Assembly (NCBI RefSeq): GCF_003049705.1 | Contig: NZ_PIRF01000008.1 | Location: 1-64,000 of the forward strand | Length of the DNA stretch: 64,000 nucleotides | Direction: 5' to 3' | From: Campylobacter concisus | GTDB taxonomy: Bacteria > Campylobacterota > Campylobacteria > Campylobacterales > Campylobacteraceae | Part shown: one piece after another, positions 8,808 through 20,245 of the stretch | How positions within the stretch are numbered: position 1 is the stretch's first letter | Layout: every line of letters starts with the position of its first letter | Notes under the pieces: generated by a model | The model's input: the letters and a program-made list of their open reading frames with translations, nothing else | Databases searched by the model: none | Told to the model about the DNA's origin: nothing | Made by a program: the position numbers and the translations under genes

Positions 8808-9773
8808 TTGAAAAAAATTATATTTTTCTTCATCGCGTTATCGCCTTGTCTTTTTGCCCAAAATTACGAAGAAATTTACTTAAAAAATGGCTCAGCTGCT
8901 GTTATTGATGCCATTGAAAAAAATATTTTAAGTAAGGATTACTGGCTAAAAAAACTTGAGGGCAAGGATATAAGATATGGATATTATGACAACGAGATAC
9001 TTCTAAGTGTAGTTGATAAAACTAAAAAGAAGCTTGAAGTGATCTCTTATAATGGCGGCATTACAAAAAAGCTTTTTAGCTCAAGCGTTATAGTTGGCAA
9101 AAATGGCGATAAGCTTCTTGAAGGCGATCTAAAAACACCGGTTGGAGTATATCAGCTTACACGTAGATTTACGCCAAATGATAGATATCTTGGCCCACTT
9201 GCATTTTCGCTTTCATACCCAAATTTGCTTGATAAGCTTGCAAAACGAAATGGTGGTGGTATTTGGATACATGGCTATCCGCTTGATGGTCAAAGGACAG
9301 ATGAGCTAAAAACAAAAGGCTGCGTGGCTATGCAAAATGATACTTTGATGAAATTTGATGATGTAGTGGATCACAAAAAAACACTTGCATTTATCTACGA
9401 AGATAAGCGTCCGGAAGCTAGTGCAAAAGATATAGCAGTGATTATTTCTGGGCTTTTGGGCTGGAAAAAGACATGGAGCGAGAGCGACATTGAAAACTAT
9501 CTTAAATTTTACGATAAAAACTTTGAGCGATACGATGGCATGAGCTTGGAAAAATTTAAAAGTATGAAGCGGGCTATTTTTTCTAAAAAAGAGAAAAAAC
9601 GCATTTCTTTTTCAAATTTTCTCATCACGCCTTATCCAAATCTTAAAAACGATAGGCTTTTTCGTGTAAGTTTTTATGAGGATTATGTTTCAGATACACA
9701 TAAATTTGCTGGGCAAAAGACGCTTTATGTGAAGCTTTATAACGATGATATGAAAATTTTTATAGAGGAGTAA
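8808..9773 (+). CDS. YkuD-fold peptidoglycan peptidase, Csd6/Pgp2-like
   Basis: A 321-residue exported protein (signal about 1-17, ending LFA-QN). The middle part carries the L,D-transpeptidase (YkuD) catalytic region, with His155 in IWIHGYP and Cys172 in TKGCVAM. A C-terminal domain of about 120 residues follows, as in Helicobacter Csd6 and Campylobacter Pgp2. Those enzymes act as L,D-carboxypeptidases that trim tetrapeptides to tripeptides and set helical cell shape. The same role is likely here but is inferred from architecture. Start ATG follows a good -10 box. Confidence 0.85.
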   Translation: MKKIIFFFIALSPCLFAQNYEEIYLKNGSAAVIDAIEKNILSKDYWLKKLEGKDIRYGYYDNEILLSVVDKTKKKLEVISYNGGITKKLFSSSVIVGKNGDKLLEGDLKTPVGVYQLTRRFTPNDRYLGPLAFSLSYPNLLDKLAKRNGGGIWIHGYPLDGQRTDELKTKGCVAMQNDTLMKFDDVVDHKKTLAFIYEDKRPEASAKDIAVIISGLLGWKKTWSESDIENYLKFYDKNFERYDGMSLEKFKSMKRAIFSKKEKKRISFSNFLITPYPNLKNDRLFRVSFYEDYVSDTHKFAGQKTLYVKLYNDDMKIFIEE

Positions 9774-9775
9774 AA

Positions 9776-10015
9776 GTGGAAAAATCTCAAGAAGTAAAAG
9801 AAAAAATCGAAAAAATTTTAGAGGCAAGAGCTGCTTTTTTTGCTGAGCTTGACCGCCAAGTTCCAAAGAAAGATGGTACTGATGTTTTTGATTTTAGCAA
9901 AGTAAAAGAGGCTGACCTGAAAGAAATTTACGCTAAATTTTATGCATTTGATTACAATGTAAGAAAACTTTTACCGGATGTTTATACTGCTTTTAATGTG
10001 AATTTTAATGTCTGA
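9776..10015 (+). CDS. Small conserved hypothetical protein upstream of alr
   Basis: A 79-residue acidic, mostly helical protein with no signal or membrane segment. It starts with GTG 2 bp after the stop of the Csd6-like gene, with GAGGAG within the end of that gene as the ribosome-binding site. It overlaps alr by 8 bp, so it is in the same operon. The first 25 residues look like an amphipathic helix. I do not recognise the family; function unknown. Confidence 0.7.
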   Translation: MEKSQEVKEKIEKILEARAAFFAELDRQVPKKDGTDVFDFSKVKEADLKEIYAKFYAFDYNVRKLLPDVYTAFNVNFNV

Positions 10016-11021
10016 AATACGCCTGAATAAAGCTTCATATATTCATAACCTCACTCAAATTTGTGCTAAAGCTGGTGGCAAAGAGAAAGTAATAGTTGTG
10101 TTAAAAGACAATGCTTATGGCCATGGCGCAAGGCTTATTGCTAGTGAGGCTAAAAAATTTGGCATAGAAATTTGTGCTGTAAAAAGCGAGTTTGAGGCAG
10201 ATGAAATTTCTGACATATTTGAAAATATTCTCATTCTCTCACATATCCCAACCGGAAATGAAAGCAGTAAATTTATCTATGCGATAAACGATACAGAGGC
10301 ACTTTTGAAGATAAAAGATGGCTCAAAAATCAACCTTGCAATCGATACTGGCATGCATAGAAATGGGCTTGATATTAGTGAGCTTGATTACGCCTTTGAA
10401 ATTTTAACAAGAAGGAATTTAGAGCTTCTTGGAGCTTATACACATTTTCGTGCAAGTGATGAGCTAAATGCTGATTATTTTGTGCAAAGAGAAAATTTTA
10501 GGGCTGCAAAAGAGAAAATTTTAGCTCTTTGCGATGAGTTTGGTATAAAAAAACCAATCTTTCACTCTCACAACTCAGCTGCGCTTGAAAGAGCAAGTGA
10601 AATCGATGATGATATGGTGCGTGTTGGCATCGCTCAGTATGGATATGCTCAGTTTGGTGATAGTTTGGGCTTAAAGCCAGTACTTTCACTATGGGCAAAA
10701 AGAGTTAGTAAGCGCATTTTAAAAAGTGGTCAAGGTGTTGGATATGGTGCTAAATTTAGCGCAAAAGAAGATATAAATGTAGCCACTTATGATCTTGGAT
10801 ATGGTGATGGATTGCTAAGATACAATGGCTGTGGTGAGCTAAGACTTGCCAATAACGAGCCAATACTGGGCAAAATTTCTATGGATAGCTTTAGCTGTAA
10901 AGATAGTGGTGAGTGGATCTGTGTCTTTGAGGATGCAAATGTTTGGGCGAAATTTTTTAATACGATAAGTTATGACATTTTAGTAAAGCTCTCGCCAAAC
11001 ATCACTAGGAAATTTATATAA
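10008..11021 (+). CDS. alr: Alanine racemase
   Basis: PLP enzyme that converts L-alanine to D-alanine for peptidoglycan. The PLP lysine is Lys33 in VLKDNAYGHGA, the family signature. The second catalytic region, GVGYGAKF near residue 245, contains the catalytic tyrosine, and GYGDGLLRYNG follows. The 337 residues are a little shorter than most alanine racemases, as in other Campylobacter. Overlaps the preceding small gene by 8 bp and shares an operon with the Csd6-like peptidoglycan peptidase, so this is a cell-wall cluster. Confidence 0.95.
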   Translation: MSEIRLNKASYIHNLTQICAKAGGKEKVIVVLKDNAYGHGARLIASEAKKFGIEICAVKSEFEADEISDIFENILILSHIPTGNESSKFIYAINDTEALLKIKDGSKINLAIDTGMHRNGLDISELDYAFEILTRRNLELLGAYTHFRASDELNADYFVQRENFRAAKEKILALCDEFGIKKPIFHSHNSAALERASEIDDDMVRVGIAQYGYAQFGDSLGLKPVLSLWAKRVSKRILKSGQGVGYGAKFSAKEDINVATYDLGYGDGLLRYNGCGELRLANNEPILGKISMDSFSCKDSGEWICVFEDANVWAKFFNTISYDILVKLSPNITRKFI

Positions 11022-11030
11022 AGGAAATAT

Positions 11031-11462
11031 GTGAAAAAGATCGTTTTATTAGCTCTTGCTAGCCTTGCTTTTGGTGTGCAAGAGAGTGAGTTTAAAATTT
11101 ATGAGCAGATACTAAATCAGCTTGATACTAAGCAGATCCCAGCTTTTGTCGTCCAAACTGCAAAGCCAAATTTACCAAGCAGGGTCGATGAGATGATTAC
11201 GCTAAAAGATGTGAGTAGTAGCGGGCTAAACATACACGGTGAGTTTGTTTTAAACGAGACCAAGACAAAGAGGATAAAAGGCTACAACAAGGCTCAAATT
11301 TTGGCTTTAAAAGATGAGTTTTATAAAAATGGAAAAGATGCGCTTTGTAACTCGGGTATGGCTAGAGCTGTGCTAAATCGTGGCATCACACTAAGTGGTA
11401 GTTACGGCTTTGAGGGTAGGCATTTTTTTGATATAAATTTGGATAAAAGTAGTTGCGAGTAG
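11031..11462 (+). CDS. Small secreted protein, paralogue of the next gene
   Basis: A 143-residue protein with a Sec signal (about 1-16, ending AFG). It starts with GTG behind AAGGAAA; the ATG two bases earlier is followed at once by a stop. The mature part has two cysteines (in ALCNSG and KSSCE), suitable for one disulfide. The C-terminal pattern (C, then LNRGITL, then Y, G, FF and a final C) is shared with the next gene, showing an old tandem duplication. Family and function not recognised. It follows alr by 9 bp. Confidence 0.7.
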   Translation: MKKIVLLALASLAFGVQESEFKIYEQILNQLDTKQIPAFVVQTAKPNLPSRVDEMITLKDVSSSGLNIHGEFVLNETKTKRIKGYNKAQILALKDEFYKNGKDALCNSGMARAVLNRGITLSGSYGFEGRHFFDINLDKSSCE

Positions 11463-11854
11463 CCCTTTTTTTAATGTTTTTTTACTCGCTTGCCCTGGCT
11501 CTTACGCCAGATATGGCAGCGAAAAATCACGCAACTTACTACAAAAAAAAGCTCCCATTTATCTGTACGCCAACACTGATACTTAATGATATCTTAAATG
11601 TCGGTGATACGCTCATTTATAGATATGCCATCAAACACGCAAGAAAGCAAGAGATTAAAAGGCTTGAGGAGAAAGAGCTTTTGGAATTTATCGAAGCTAT
11701 CAAAAAAGAGAATTTGCGAACTGCTTGCAAAGATAAAGAAATCTTAAATATGCTAAGTATTGGTGTTACCTTGGACGAGCTTTTTTATTCAGAAAATGGT
11801 GAGCTGATCTTTGAGTACACTATAGAAGATCGTGACTGTAAGAAATTGCAGTGA
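11453..11854 (+). CDS. Small secreted protein, paralogue of the preceding gene
   Basis: A 133-residue protein with a signal peptide (about 1-16). The TTG at 11453 is the best start because it gives a positive residue before the hydrophobic stretch (LRVALFLMFFYSLALA); the ATG at 11474 would lack it. It overlaps the previous gene by 10 bp. Three cysteines lie in the mature part; the C-terminal LNMLSIGVTL, Y, G, F and final C pattern matches the upstream paralogue. Function unknown. Confidence 0.65.
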   Translation: MRVALFLMFFYSLALALTPDMAAKNHATYYKKKLPFICTPTLILNDILNVGDTLIYRYAIKHARKQEIKRLEEKELLEFIEAIKKENLRTACKDKEILNMLSIGVTLDELFYSENGELIFEYTIEDRDCKKLQ

Positions 11855-11940
11855 AATTTGGGGCTAAATTTCGTTTTTTTGGTTGTAAATTTGATATTTT
11901 TGTAAATTTTAAAATTTTATTTACTCACAAGAATCTACTA

Positions 11941-11978
11941 CTGATTTTAAGCCTCGCAAAGCCTGCCACTAAAATCAG
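11941..11978. terminator. Inverted repeat between convergent genes
   Basis: CTGATTTTA (11941-11949) and TAAAATCAG (11970-11978) form a perfect 9-bp stem with a 20-base loop, in the 237-bp gap between the plus-strand secreted-protein gene and minus-strand htpX. The stem carries T-runs on both strands, so it could end transcription from either side. Confidence 0.45.
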
Positions 11979-12091
11979 AGCCTAAATTACTCACTCATGA
12001 AATTTAAAATTTTTTTAAATTTATAAATTTAAAGCCAAAAAAGATGGTAAAAAGAAGAAATTTAGCCCAAATTTTACTAGAACTAAATTTT

Positions 12092-12961
12092 CTACATGCC
12101 CCTTTTTATCTCTTGTTCAAGTCTTTCAAGCTCAGCGATCCTATCGCTAGTGCTTGGATGCGTTCTAAAAAGTACGCTAAGCTTGTTGTTTAACGAACCA
12201 AATGGATTTACGATAAACATATGAGCACTTTGCTCGCTCGCGTTTTGCATAACGTAAGAATTTGAGTAGCTCTCAAGCTTTTTTAAAGCACTTGCAAGCC
12301 ACTCTGGGTGTCCTGTTAGATAGGCTGCGCCCTTGTCCGCCTTATACTCGCGCTCCCTTGAGATCGCCATTTGTATGATTGTGGCAGCTATTGGCATGAG
12401 TATAGCAAGTGCTAGCATAACGATGCCATTACCACCACCTCTTCTTGAACCGCTGCTTTGCCCAGCAATACCGCCAACTTTAGCAAAATTTGCAAGCATT
12501 GCGATAGCGCCAGCTAGTATGGCAGCGATTGAGCCAGTTAGGATGTCGTAGTGCCTTACGTGGCTTAGCTCGTGAGCTAGCACGCCTTCGATCTCGTTTT
12601 CATTTAAAATTTTTAAAAGCCCCTCAGTGACCGCGACAGCTGCGTGGCTTGGGTTTCTGCCTGTGGCAAAGGCGTTTGGTACCTCTTCTGGGATGATGTA
12701 AATTTTTGGCATAGGCAAATTTGCCTTTTGTGTGAGGCGAGATACGATCTCATAAAGCCCTTGAGCGTTACTCTCATCGACTGCGATAGCGTTATATCTT
12801 TTAAGCACCAGAGTATCACTAAAAAAATATGAAAAGATATTTGTGCCAGCCGCTATCAAAAAGGCGATCATCATGCCATGCTCGCCTCCAATATATCCGC
12901 CAACAGCGATAAAAATCAGCATTAAAGTAACCATTAAAAAAGCAGTTTTAAAAATTTCCAT
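12092..12961 (-). CDS. htpX: HtpX, membrane zinc metalloprotease (M48)
   Basis: Inner-membrane protease that degrades misfolded membrane proteins. In the 289 residues two N-terminal helices (about 5-45) precede the catalytic zinc motif HELSH (His130, Glu131, His134); two more helices follow at about 143-160 and 178-200. The third ligand is expected in REREYKADK near residue 206. Length is typical. First gene at the right-hand end of its reading direction after the 121-residue gene, 8 bp apart. Confidence 0.93.
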   Translation of the reverse strand: MEIFKTAFLMVTLMLIFIAVGGYIGGEHGMMIAFLIAAGTNIFSYFFSDTLVLKRYNAIAVDESNAQGLYEIVSRLTQKANLPMPKIYIIPEEVPNAFATGRNPSHAAVAVTEGLLKILNENEIEGVLAHELSHVRHYDILTGSIAAILAGAIAMLANFAKVGGIAGQSSGSRRGGGNGIVMLALAILMPIAATIIQMAISREREYKADKGAAYLTGHPEWLASALKKLESYSNSYVMQNASEQSAHMFIVNPFGSLNNKLSVLFRTHPSTSDRIAELERLEQEIKRGM

Positions 12962-12969
12962 TTTTGTCC

Positions 12970-13335
12970 TTATTCTTTTATAGCGTTTGGCAAGATCGCA
13001 GCGTCTATGTTAAATTTTGCAAGATGTGCTAGCTCGCTTTCATCTTTTATTAAAACAGCTATAAGTGCGTCAAATAGATAACTCTCAGCTATCTTTGCTA
13101 GATCTTTTGCAATGTCAATATCTGCAATAATAAATTTTGCTCCAGCGGCGTTTGCGATGATAGCTTCGTTGATGTCATTTGCGATGATGCTAAAGTTTGC
13201 TCCAGCTTCTAGCGCTCTTTTTATCAAATTTCTATTAAATTTAAAGAGATTTTGCCTGCCGCTTGAAATTTCATCTTCGCTTTTGCAAAGATATAATGGC
13301 TCAAATTTGATCAGCTCATCACCCAAAATTTTCAT
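12970..13335 (-). CDS. Conserved hypothetical protein (121 aa)
   Basis: A 121-residue soluble protein with regular alpha/beta alternation (ANFSIIANDINEAIIANAAG, KFIIADIDIAKDLAKIAES, LFDALIAVLIKDESEL), which suggests a small Rossmann-like or half-barrel fold. No catalytic motif is visible and I do not recognise it. It overlaps the zinc-ribbon gene by 4 bp and precedes htpX by 8 bp, so it is part of the ribA-rsmG-htpX operon. Confidence 0.65.
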   Translation of the reverse strand: MKILGDELIKFEPLYLCKSEDEISSGRQNLFKFNRNLIKRALEAGANFSIIANDINEAIIANAAGAKFIIADIDIAKDLAKIAESYLFDALIAVLIKDESELAHLAKFNIDAAILPNAIKE

Positions 13336-13526
13336 CTCTCACCCTTTATGCACTCTTTACAGATGTATTTTCCGTCCCTTAGCACCATTTGGTCGATGTC
13401 ACTAAAGACACCGCATTTGCTGCACTCCTCGAAGTTACTGGTGCTTATCTTGTCGCTTTTTTTTCTATTTTTAAAAAATATGATGTAAATCACAACCAAA
13501 ATCGCTATAAAAAGCAAGTATTTCAA
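13332..13526 (-). CDS. PP0621-like membrane protein with a zinc-ribbon motif
   Basis: A 64-residue protein with one N-terminal membrane helix (about 2-18), a basic stretch, then CSKC and CKEC, a four-cysteine zinc ribbon on the cytoplasmic side. This matches small PP0621-family proteins of unknown function. Overlaps rsmG by 4 bp upstream and the 121-residue gene by 4 bp downstream, so translation is probably coupled. Confidence 0.7.
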   Translation of the reverse strand: MKYLLFIAILVVIYIIFFKNRKKSDKISTSNFEECSKCGVFSDIDQMVLRDGKYICKECIKGER

Positions 13527-14092
13527 CGTATCTCCCCTCGGTTTTTGAGATTAAAATATATGTAGTTTCTATTTTTTTCATTGTAAATTTGCGCGTCTAT
13601 GCCTGAAATTTCATCCATAACGCTTGAGCCCTTATAGATGAGAAATTTAGTGCTCTCATCATAAAATCCATCGCAAATTTTTATAAGCTCTTTTGTCTTG
13701 CTAAGCGCCCTTGAGGTGATGAGATCAGCTGTAAATTTATCTGCAAGCTCGATCTTTTGGCTATGAACTTCTAAATTTTGCAAGCCAAGCTCGATCTTAG
13801 CGTAGCTTAGAAATGACGACTTTTTGGCTATCGGCTCAAAAAGATGCCACTTAGTGCGCGGCATCGCAAGGGCTAAAAATATCGCTGGAAAGCCAGCCCC
13901 ACTGCCCACATCGACCGCCGTTTTGGCACTTAGGTCAAAAATCTCAAGCGGTCTAATGCTATCAAGCACCTGCTCGCTTATATCTTTATAGTTGCTTAAG
14001 CTATGAACCTTGTTAAATCTAACAAAAATTTGAGCGTAAGCCTTTACTTTTTCCTCAAATTCAGCTGGCAAGCAAAGCTCATTTTTCATCAC
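13523..14092 (-). CDS. rsmG: RsmG, 16S rRNA m7G527 methyltransferase
   Basis: Methylates G527 of 16S rRNA with SAM. The 189-residue protein shows the SAM-binding loop [15 protein letters not shown] near residues 66-80 and the downstream ITSRAL motif typical of the GidB family. Slightly shorter than the E. coli protein (207 aa). It overlaps ribA by 4 bp. Loss of this enzyme is known to give low-level streptomycin resistance in other bacteria; no damage is seen here. Confidence 0.93.
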   Translation of the reverse strand: MMKNELCLPAEFEEKVKAYAQIFVRFNKVHSLSNYKDISEQVLDSIRPLEIFDLSAKTAVDVGSGAGFPAIFLALAMPRTKWHLFEPIAKKSSFLSYAKIELGLQNLEVHSQKIELADKFTADLITSRALSKTKELIKICDGFYDESTKFLIYKGSSVMDEISGIDAQIYNEKNRNYIYFNLKNRGEIR

Positions 14093-14652
14093 AGGATGTG
14101 CCCCATTTGCTCTTTTTTGACCTTTAAGTAGCCTTCGTTAAATTTATTTGGCTTGATGACTATAGGCACGCGTTTTACGATCTTTACTGAGCTTAGTCCG
14201 TGAAGTTTTAAAGGGTTGTTTGTGAGTAAATTTACCTCTTTTATGCCGTAGTGATTTAGGATAAAATCAACCACTTCGTAAGTCCTCTCATCAGCCTTAA
14301 AACCTAGCTGGTGATTGGCTTCTATCGTGTCAAAGCCCTTGTCTTGGAGGCTATAAGCGTTTATCTTGTTTAAAAGCCCGATATTTCTGCCCTCTTGGCG
14401 CAGGTAGATGACCATGCCACCATTTTCTTCGATATATTTTAGGCTAGCTTCGAGTTGGTCGCGGCAGTCGCACTTTAGGCTTCCGATCGCATCGCCAGTT
14501 AGGCATTCGGAGTGAATTCTAAGATTTACTACTTCGCTTAAAGGCTCTTTGTAGATCACAAGGTGCTCTTTTGCCCCTTCTTTGAAGGCTTGAACCTTAT
14601 AAGTGCCAAATCTCGAGGGTAGATTTGCGGTGTTTGAAATTTCTATTTTCAT
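14089..14652 (-). CDS. ribA: GTP cyclohydrolase II
   Basis: First step of riboflavin synthesis: opens GTP to the diaminopyrimidine with release of formate and pyrophosphate. The zinc ligands are seen in [17 protein letters not shown] (Cys50, Cys61 and Cys63), and the catalytic [11 protein letters not shown] segment follows near residue 99. At 187 residues it is the stand-alone enzyme without a fused RibB domain. First gene of the minus-strand ribA-rsmG-htpX group, divergent from hemB. Confidence 0.95.
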   Translation of the reverse strand: MKIEISNTANLPSRFGTYKVQAFKEGAKEHLVIYKEPLSEVVNLRIHSECLTGDAIGSLKCDCRDQLEASLKYIEENGGMVIYLRQEGRNIGLLNKINAYSLQDKGFDTIEANHQLGFKADERTYEVVDFILNHYGIKEVNLLTNNPLKLHGLSSVKIVKRVPIVIKPNKFNEGYLKVKKEQMGHIL

Positions 14653-14720
14653 TTTAAATTTACTCCAACTGTGCTAAACTAGCTAAAAATCACGCATTTT
14701 AACAAAGAAAAGGCAAAAAT

Positions 14721-15692
14721 ATGTTTAAACGTTTTAGAAGATTAAGAATAAATCCAGCTTTAAGAGATATGGTAAGAGAGACTAGCCTTAGCGTAAATGA
14801 CTTTATCTATCCGCTCTTTGTAGTCGAGGGCAGGGGCGTTAAAAACGAGATCGCTTCGATGCCAGGCGTCTATCAAATGAGTATAGATGAAATTTTAAAA
14901 GAGTGCGAAGAGATAGTAAATTTAGGCATAAAATCGATCATTTTATTTGGCATACCAAGCCTAAAAGATAGCGTTGGCAGTGACGCACTAAGCAACGACG
15001 GCATCATCGCAACGACGCTTCGAGCCATAAAAGATAAATTTCCAAATTTAGTAGTCGTCACCGATCTTTGCTTTTGCGAATATACAGACCATGGCCACTG
15101 CGGCATAATCGACCACGTACATAACACCATCGACAACGACGCAACGCTTGAAATTTCAGCCAAACAAGCCTTGATACACGCTCAAAATGGCTCTGACATG
15201 ATCGCACCAAGCGGTATGATGGATGGCATCATCGCAACGCTAAGAGAGACACTTGATAGCAATGGCTTTGAGAATTTACCAGTGATGGCTTACTCAACCA
15301 AATTTGCCTCAGCATACTACGGACCATTTCGCGACGTGGCGCAAAGCGCACCAAGCTTTGGCGATAGAAAGAGCTATCAAATGGACAGCGCAAACCGCTT
15401 GGAGGCGATCAATGAGAGCTTGCAAGACGAGGCGCAAGGCGCTGATATCTTGATGGTAAAGCCAGCGCTTGCCTATCTTGACATCGTTAGAGAGCTTAGA
15501 AATTTGACACTTCTGCCACTTTGCGTCTATAACGTAAGCGGCGAGTACGCACTGCTAAAAGCTGGCGCAAAAGCTGGTATCATCGATTACGAGCGTGTCA
15601 TGATGGAGACATTAATCGGCTTTAAAAGAGCAGGGGCAAATTTGATCATCACCTATCACGCAAAAGAAGCGGCTAAAATTTTAAGGGGCTAA
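14721..15692 (+). CDS. hemB: Delta-aminolevulinic acid dehydratase (porphobilinogen synthase)
   Basis: Condenses two 5-aminolevulinate molecules to porphobilinogen in haem synthesis. The 323-residue protein has the zinc cysteines Cys117, Cys119 and Cys127 (in [11 protein letters not shown]). The two Schiff-base lysines are Lys194 ([10 protein letters not shown]) and Lys247 ([10 protein letters not shown]). argF starts one base after the stop. Together with hemN at 17086 this gives two haem genes in the cluster, matching the demand of the cytochromes encoded elsewhere in the window. Confidence 0.97.
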   Translation: MFKRFRRLRINPALRDMVRETSLSVNDFIYPLFVVEGRGVKNEIASMPGVYQMSIDEILKECEEIVNLGIKSIILFGIPSLKDSVGSDALSNDGIIATTLRAIKDKFPNLVVVTDLCFCEYTDHGHCGIIDHVHNTIDNDATLEISAKQALIHAQNGSDMIAPSGMMDGIIATLRETLDSNGFENLPVMAYSTKFASAYYGPFRDVAQSAPSFGDRKSYQMDSANRLEAINESLQDEAQGADILMVKPALAYLDIVRELRNLTLLPLCVYNVSGEYALLKAGAKAGIIDYERVMMETLIGFKRAGANLIITYHAKEAAKILRG

Positions 15693-15693
15693 G

Positions 15694-18447
<2,754 letters not shown>

Positions 18448-18499
18448 AAATTATTTTTTTGTCATAAGATATTTAAAATGCATTTAATATTTCTTGGTG

Positions 18500-18505
18500 T
18501 ATAAT
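18500..18505 (+). promoter_or_regulatory. -10 box for the Lap-like export operon
   Basis: TATAAT preceded by TG (TGTATAAT) lies 57 bases upstream of the TolC-family start, in the only gap between hemN and the export cluster. An A/T-rich upstream region and a leader of about 50 bases fit a Campylobacter housekeeping promoter. Confidence 0.6.
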
Positions 18506-18561
18506 TCGCATTAAATTTTAAGTATAGACTTAATAATAAAAAAGGTAAAAGGATCTTAGTT

Positions 18562-20232
18562 ATGAAAAAGATATTGGCAATTAGTGCTTTGGCAGCAACT
18601 GTACTGTCAGCTCAAGATGTTCCTTATAGGATTTTTCTAGCTTCATTTGCACAAGATGATAATCAGGCTAGAATCGACAGTGCTGTTAATAAAGTCAATA
18701 GCAAAATCTCTGACAGCAGACTAACTACAGGTATCTATGAGGTTGGTGGACGAAAATTTTTATATGTTGACACAACTCCAGTCTCTGAGGATGAAGCTAA
18801 TAGTCTATTAGTTAAAGTTCAAAATGAATCAGGCTATAAGGATGCTTTAATGAGAGCAAAAGCACCTGTAGCTGATACTCAAATAACAAAAAAATCTAAT
18901 ATAGAACAAGCTATATCAACTGAAGTAAAACCAGTAGAACAAGTTGATGATGGAGTTTTGACTTTAGATCAAGTTATAAAGACTATTTTAAATGAAAATC
19001 CAAGTTTAAAAGCTACAGAATTTAACTATCTGCAAGTTGGTAAAGATCTAAAAATAGCAAAAAATGCCTATTATCCAACACTTGACGCTGCTGCTAGAGT
19101 GGGATATGAGAAAAAACGCCTTGATGATGGAGTTTCTACAAGAAGAGGAGATGGAAGAATTTCTGGCACATCTCTAACCTTGGTTGAAAATTTATACAAT
19201 GGTGGCGCTGATAAAAATAGAATAAATTCTCAAAGTGCAAGGCTTGATTCAGCTGCTTATTCAGTAGCACAAGCTGCAGATAGACTTACATTAAATGCTA
19301 CAAATGCTTACTTGCAAGTTCTTCAAACTAAGAGAATTTTAGATATTGAAGAAGAAAATGTAAAGAGTCATGAGGAAATTTATAGTCAAATTAAAGATAG
19401 AGCAAGATCAGGTTATGGCGTAGCTTCCGAAGAGAGACAAGCTGGATCACGCTATACTCTAGCTCAATCAAACTATACAGCTGCTAAAAATAACTATGAA
19501 GATGCACTTTCTACATTTGAGAAATTATATGGAAAAAAAGTTGCAGCTAAAAATTTAGTAATGCCTGAGTTTGGCCTTCCTTTGCCTAGCACAAAAGAGG
19601 CTGTTTATAACAAAGCAATTCTTTGCAATCCGTCACTTTTGGTTCAAAAATCAAATATTGCTATGGCAGAATCAGTTGTAAAAGAGAAAAATGCGCCTTT
19701 CTTACCAAAATTAGATCTTGTTGTATCTGGTGCGTATGATCATTCAAATGTTTTATATGACAATTATGAAGAACAAACATTTGACGCACTTTTAAGACTA
19801 AACTATAACCTTTACAATAAAGGTAATGATAAACTAGATAAAGAAAAAAGCCAACTTGCTGTTCAACAAGAGCAACAAACTTTAGATAATCTTGTAAGAG
19901 AGCTTAAAGAGTCTTTGGAATTTTCATGGCAAAATTATGTTCTTAACCAAGAAAAAATGGGATACCTAAATCAACACGTTGAATATGCTAAAGCTACACT
20001 TGATGCTTATCAGGATGAGTTTAGAATCGGTCGTCGTGATCTTATAAACTTACTTGATGCTGAAAATGAATATAACTCTGCGTTAAAAGAGATCGCTACA
20101 ACTGAGACAGCACTATCTTATGCAAAATACAGACTGTTAGATAACATGGGAATGATCTCAGATAGCTTTGAACCAGGTTTTGCAAAGAGATACATTCAAG
20201 GTGCTTGCAGCATTCAAAACGATTTAAGATAA
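18562..20232 (+). CDS. TolC-family outer-membrane pore with SPOR-like N-terminus
   Basis: Outer-membrane exit duct of a type I secretion system. The 556-residue protein has a Sec signal (about 1-17). Residues about 20-100 (PYRIFLASF, then GRKFLYVDTTPVSEDEANSLL) read like a SPOR peptidoglycan-binding domain. Residues about 135-540 have the coiled-coil repeats of the TolC/OEP family, including NAYLQVLQTKRIL and the duplicated late half with RIGRRDLINLLDAENEY. The upstream neighbour on its operon side is a promoter; the downstream genes are LapG-, LapD-, ABC- and HlyD-like, so it serves a Lap-type adhesin exporter (LapE role). The SPOR-like part could tether the pore to peptidoglycan. Confidence 0.85.
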   Translation: MKKILAISALAATVLSAQDVPYRIFLASFAQDDNQARIDSAVNKVNSKISDSRLTTGIYEVGGRKFLYVDTTPVSEDEANSLLVKVQNESGYKDALMRAKAPVADTQITKKSNIEQAISTEVKPVEQVDDGVLTLDQVIKTILNENPSLKATEFNYLQVGKDLKIAKNAYYPTLDAAARVGYEKKRLDDGVSTRRGDGRISGTSLTLVENLYNGGADKNRINSQSARLDSAAYSVAQAADRLTLNATNAYLQVLQTKRILDIEEENVKSHEEIYSQIKDRARSGYGVASEERQAGSRYTLAQSNYTAAKNNYEDALSTFEKLYGKKVAAKNLVMPEFGLPLPSTKEAVYNKAILCNPSLLVQKSNIAMAESVVKEKNAPFLPKLDLVVSGAYDHSNVLYDNYEEQTFDALLRLNYNLYNKGNDKLDKEKSQLAVQQEQQTLDNLVRELKESLEFSWQNYVLNQEKMGYLNQHVEYAKATLDAYQDEFRIGRRDLINLLDAENEYNSALKEIATTETALSYAKYRLLDNMGMISDSFEPGFAKRYIQGACSIQNDLR

Positions 20233-20245
20233 AAATGTAAAAGTA

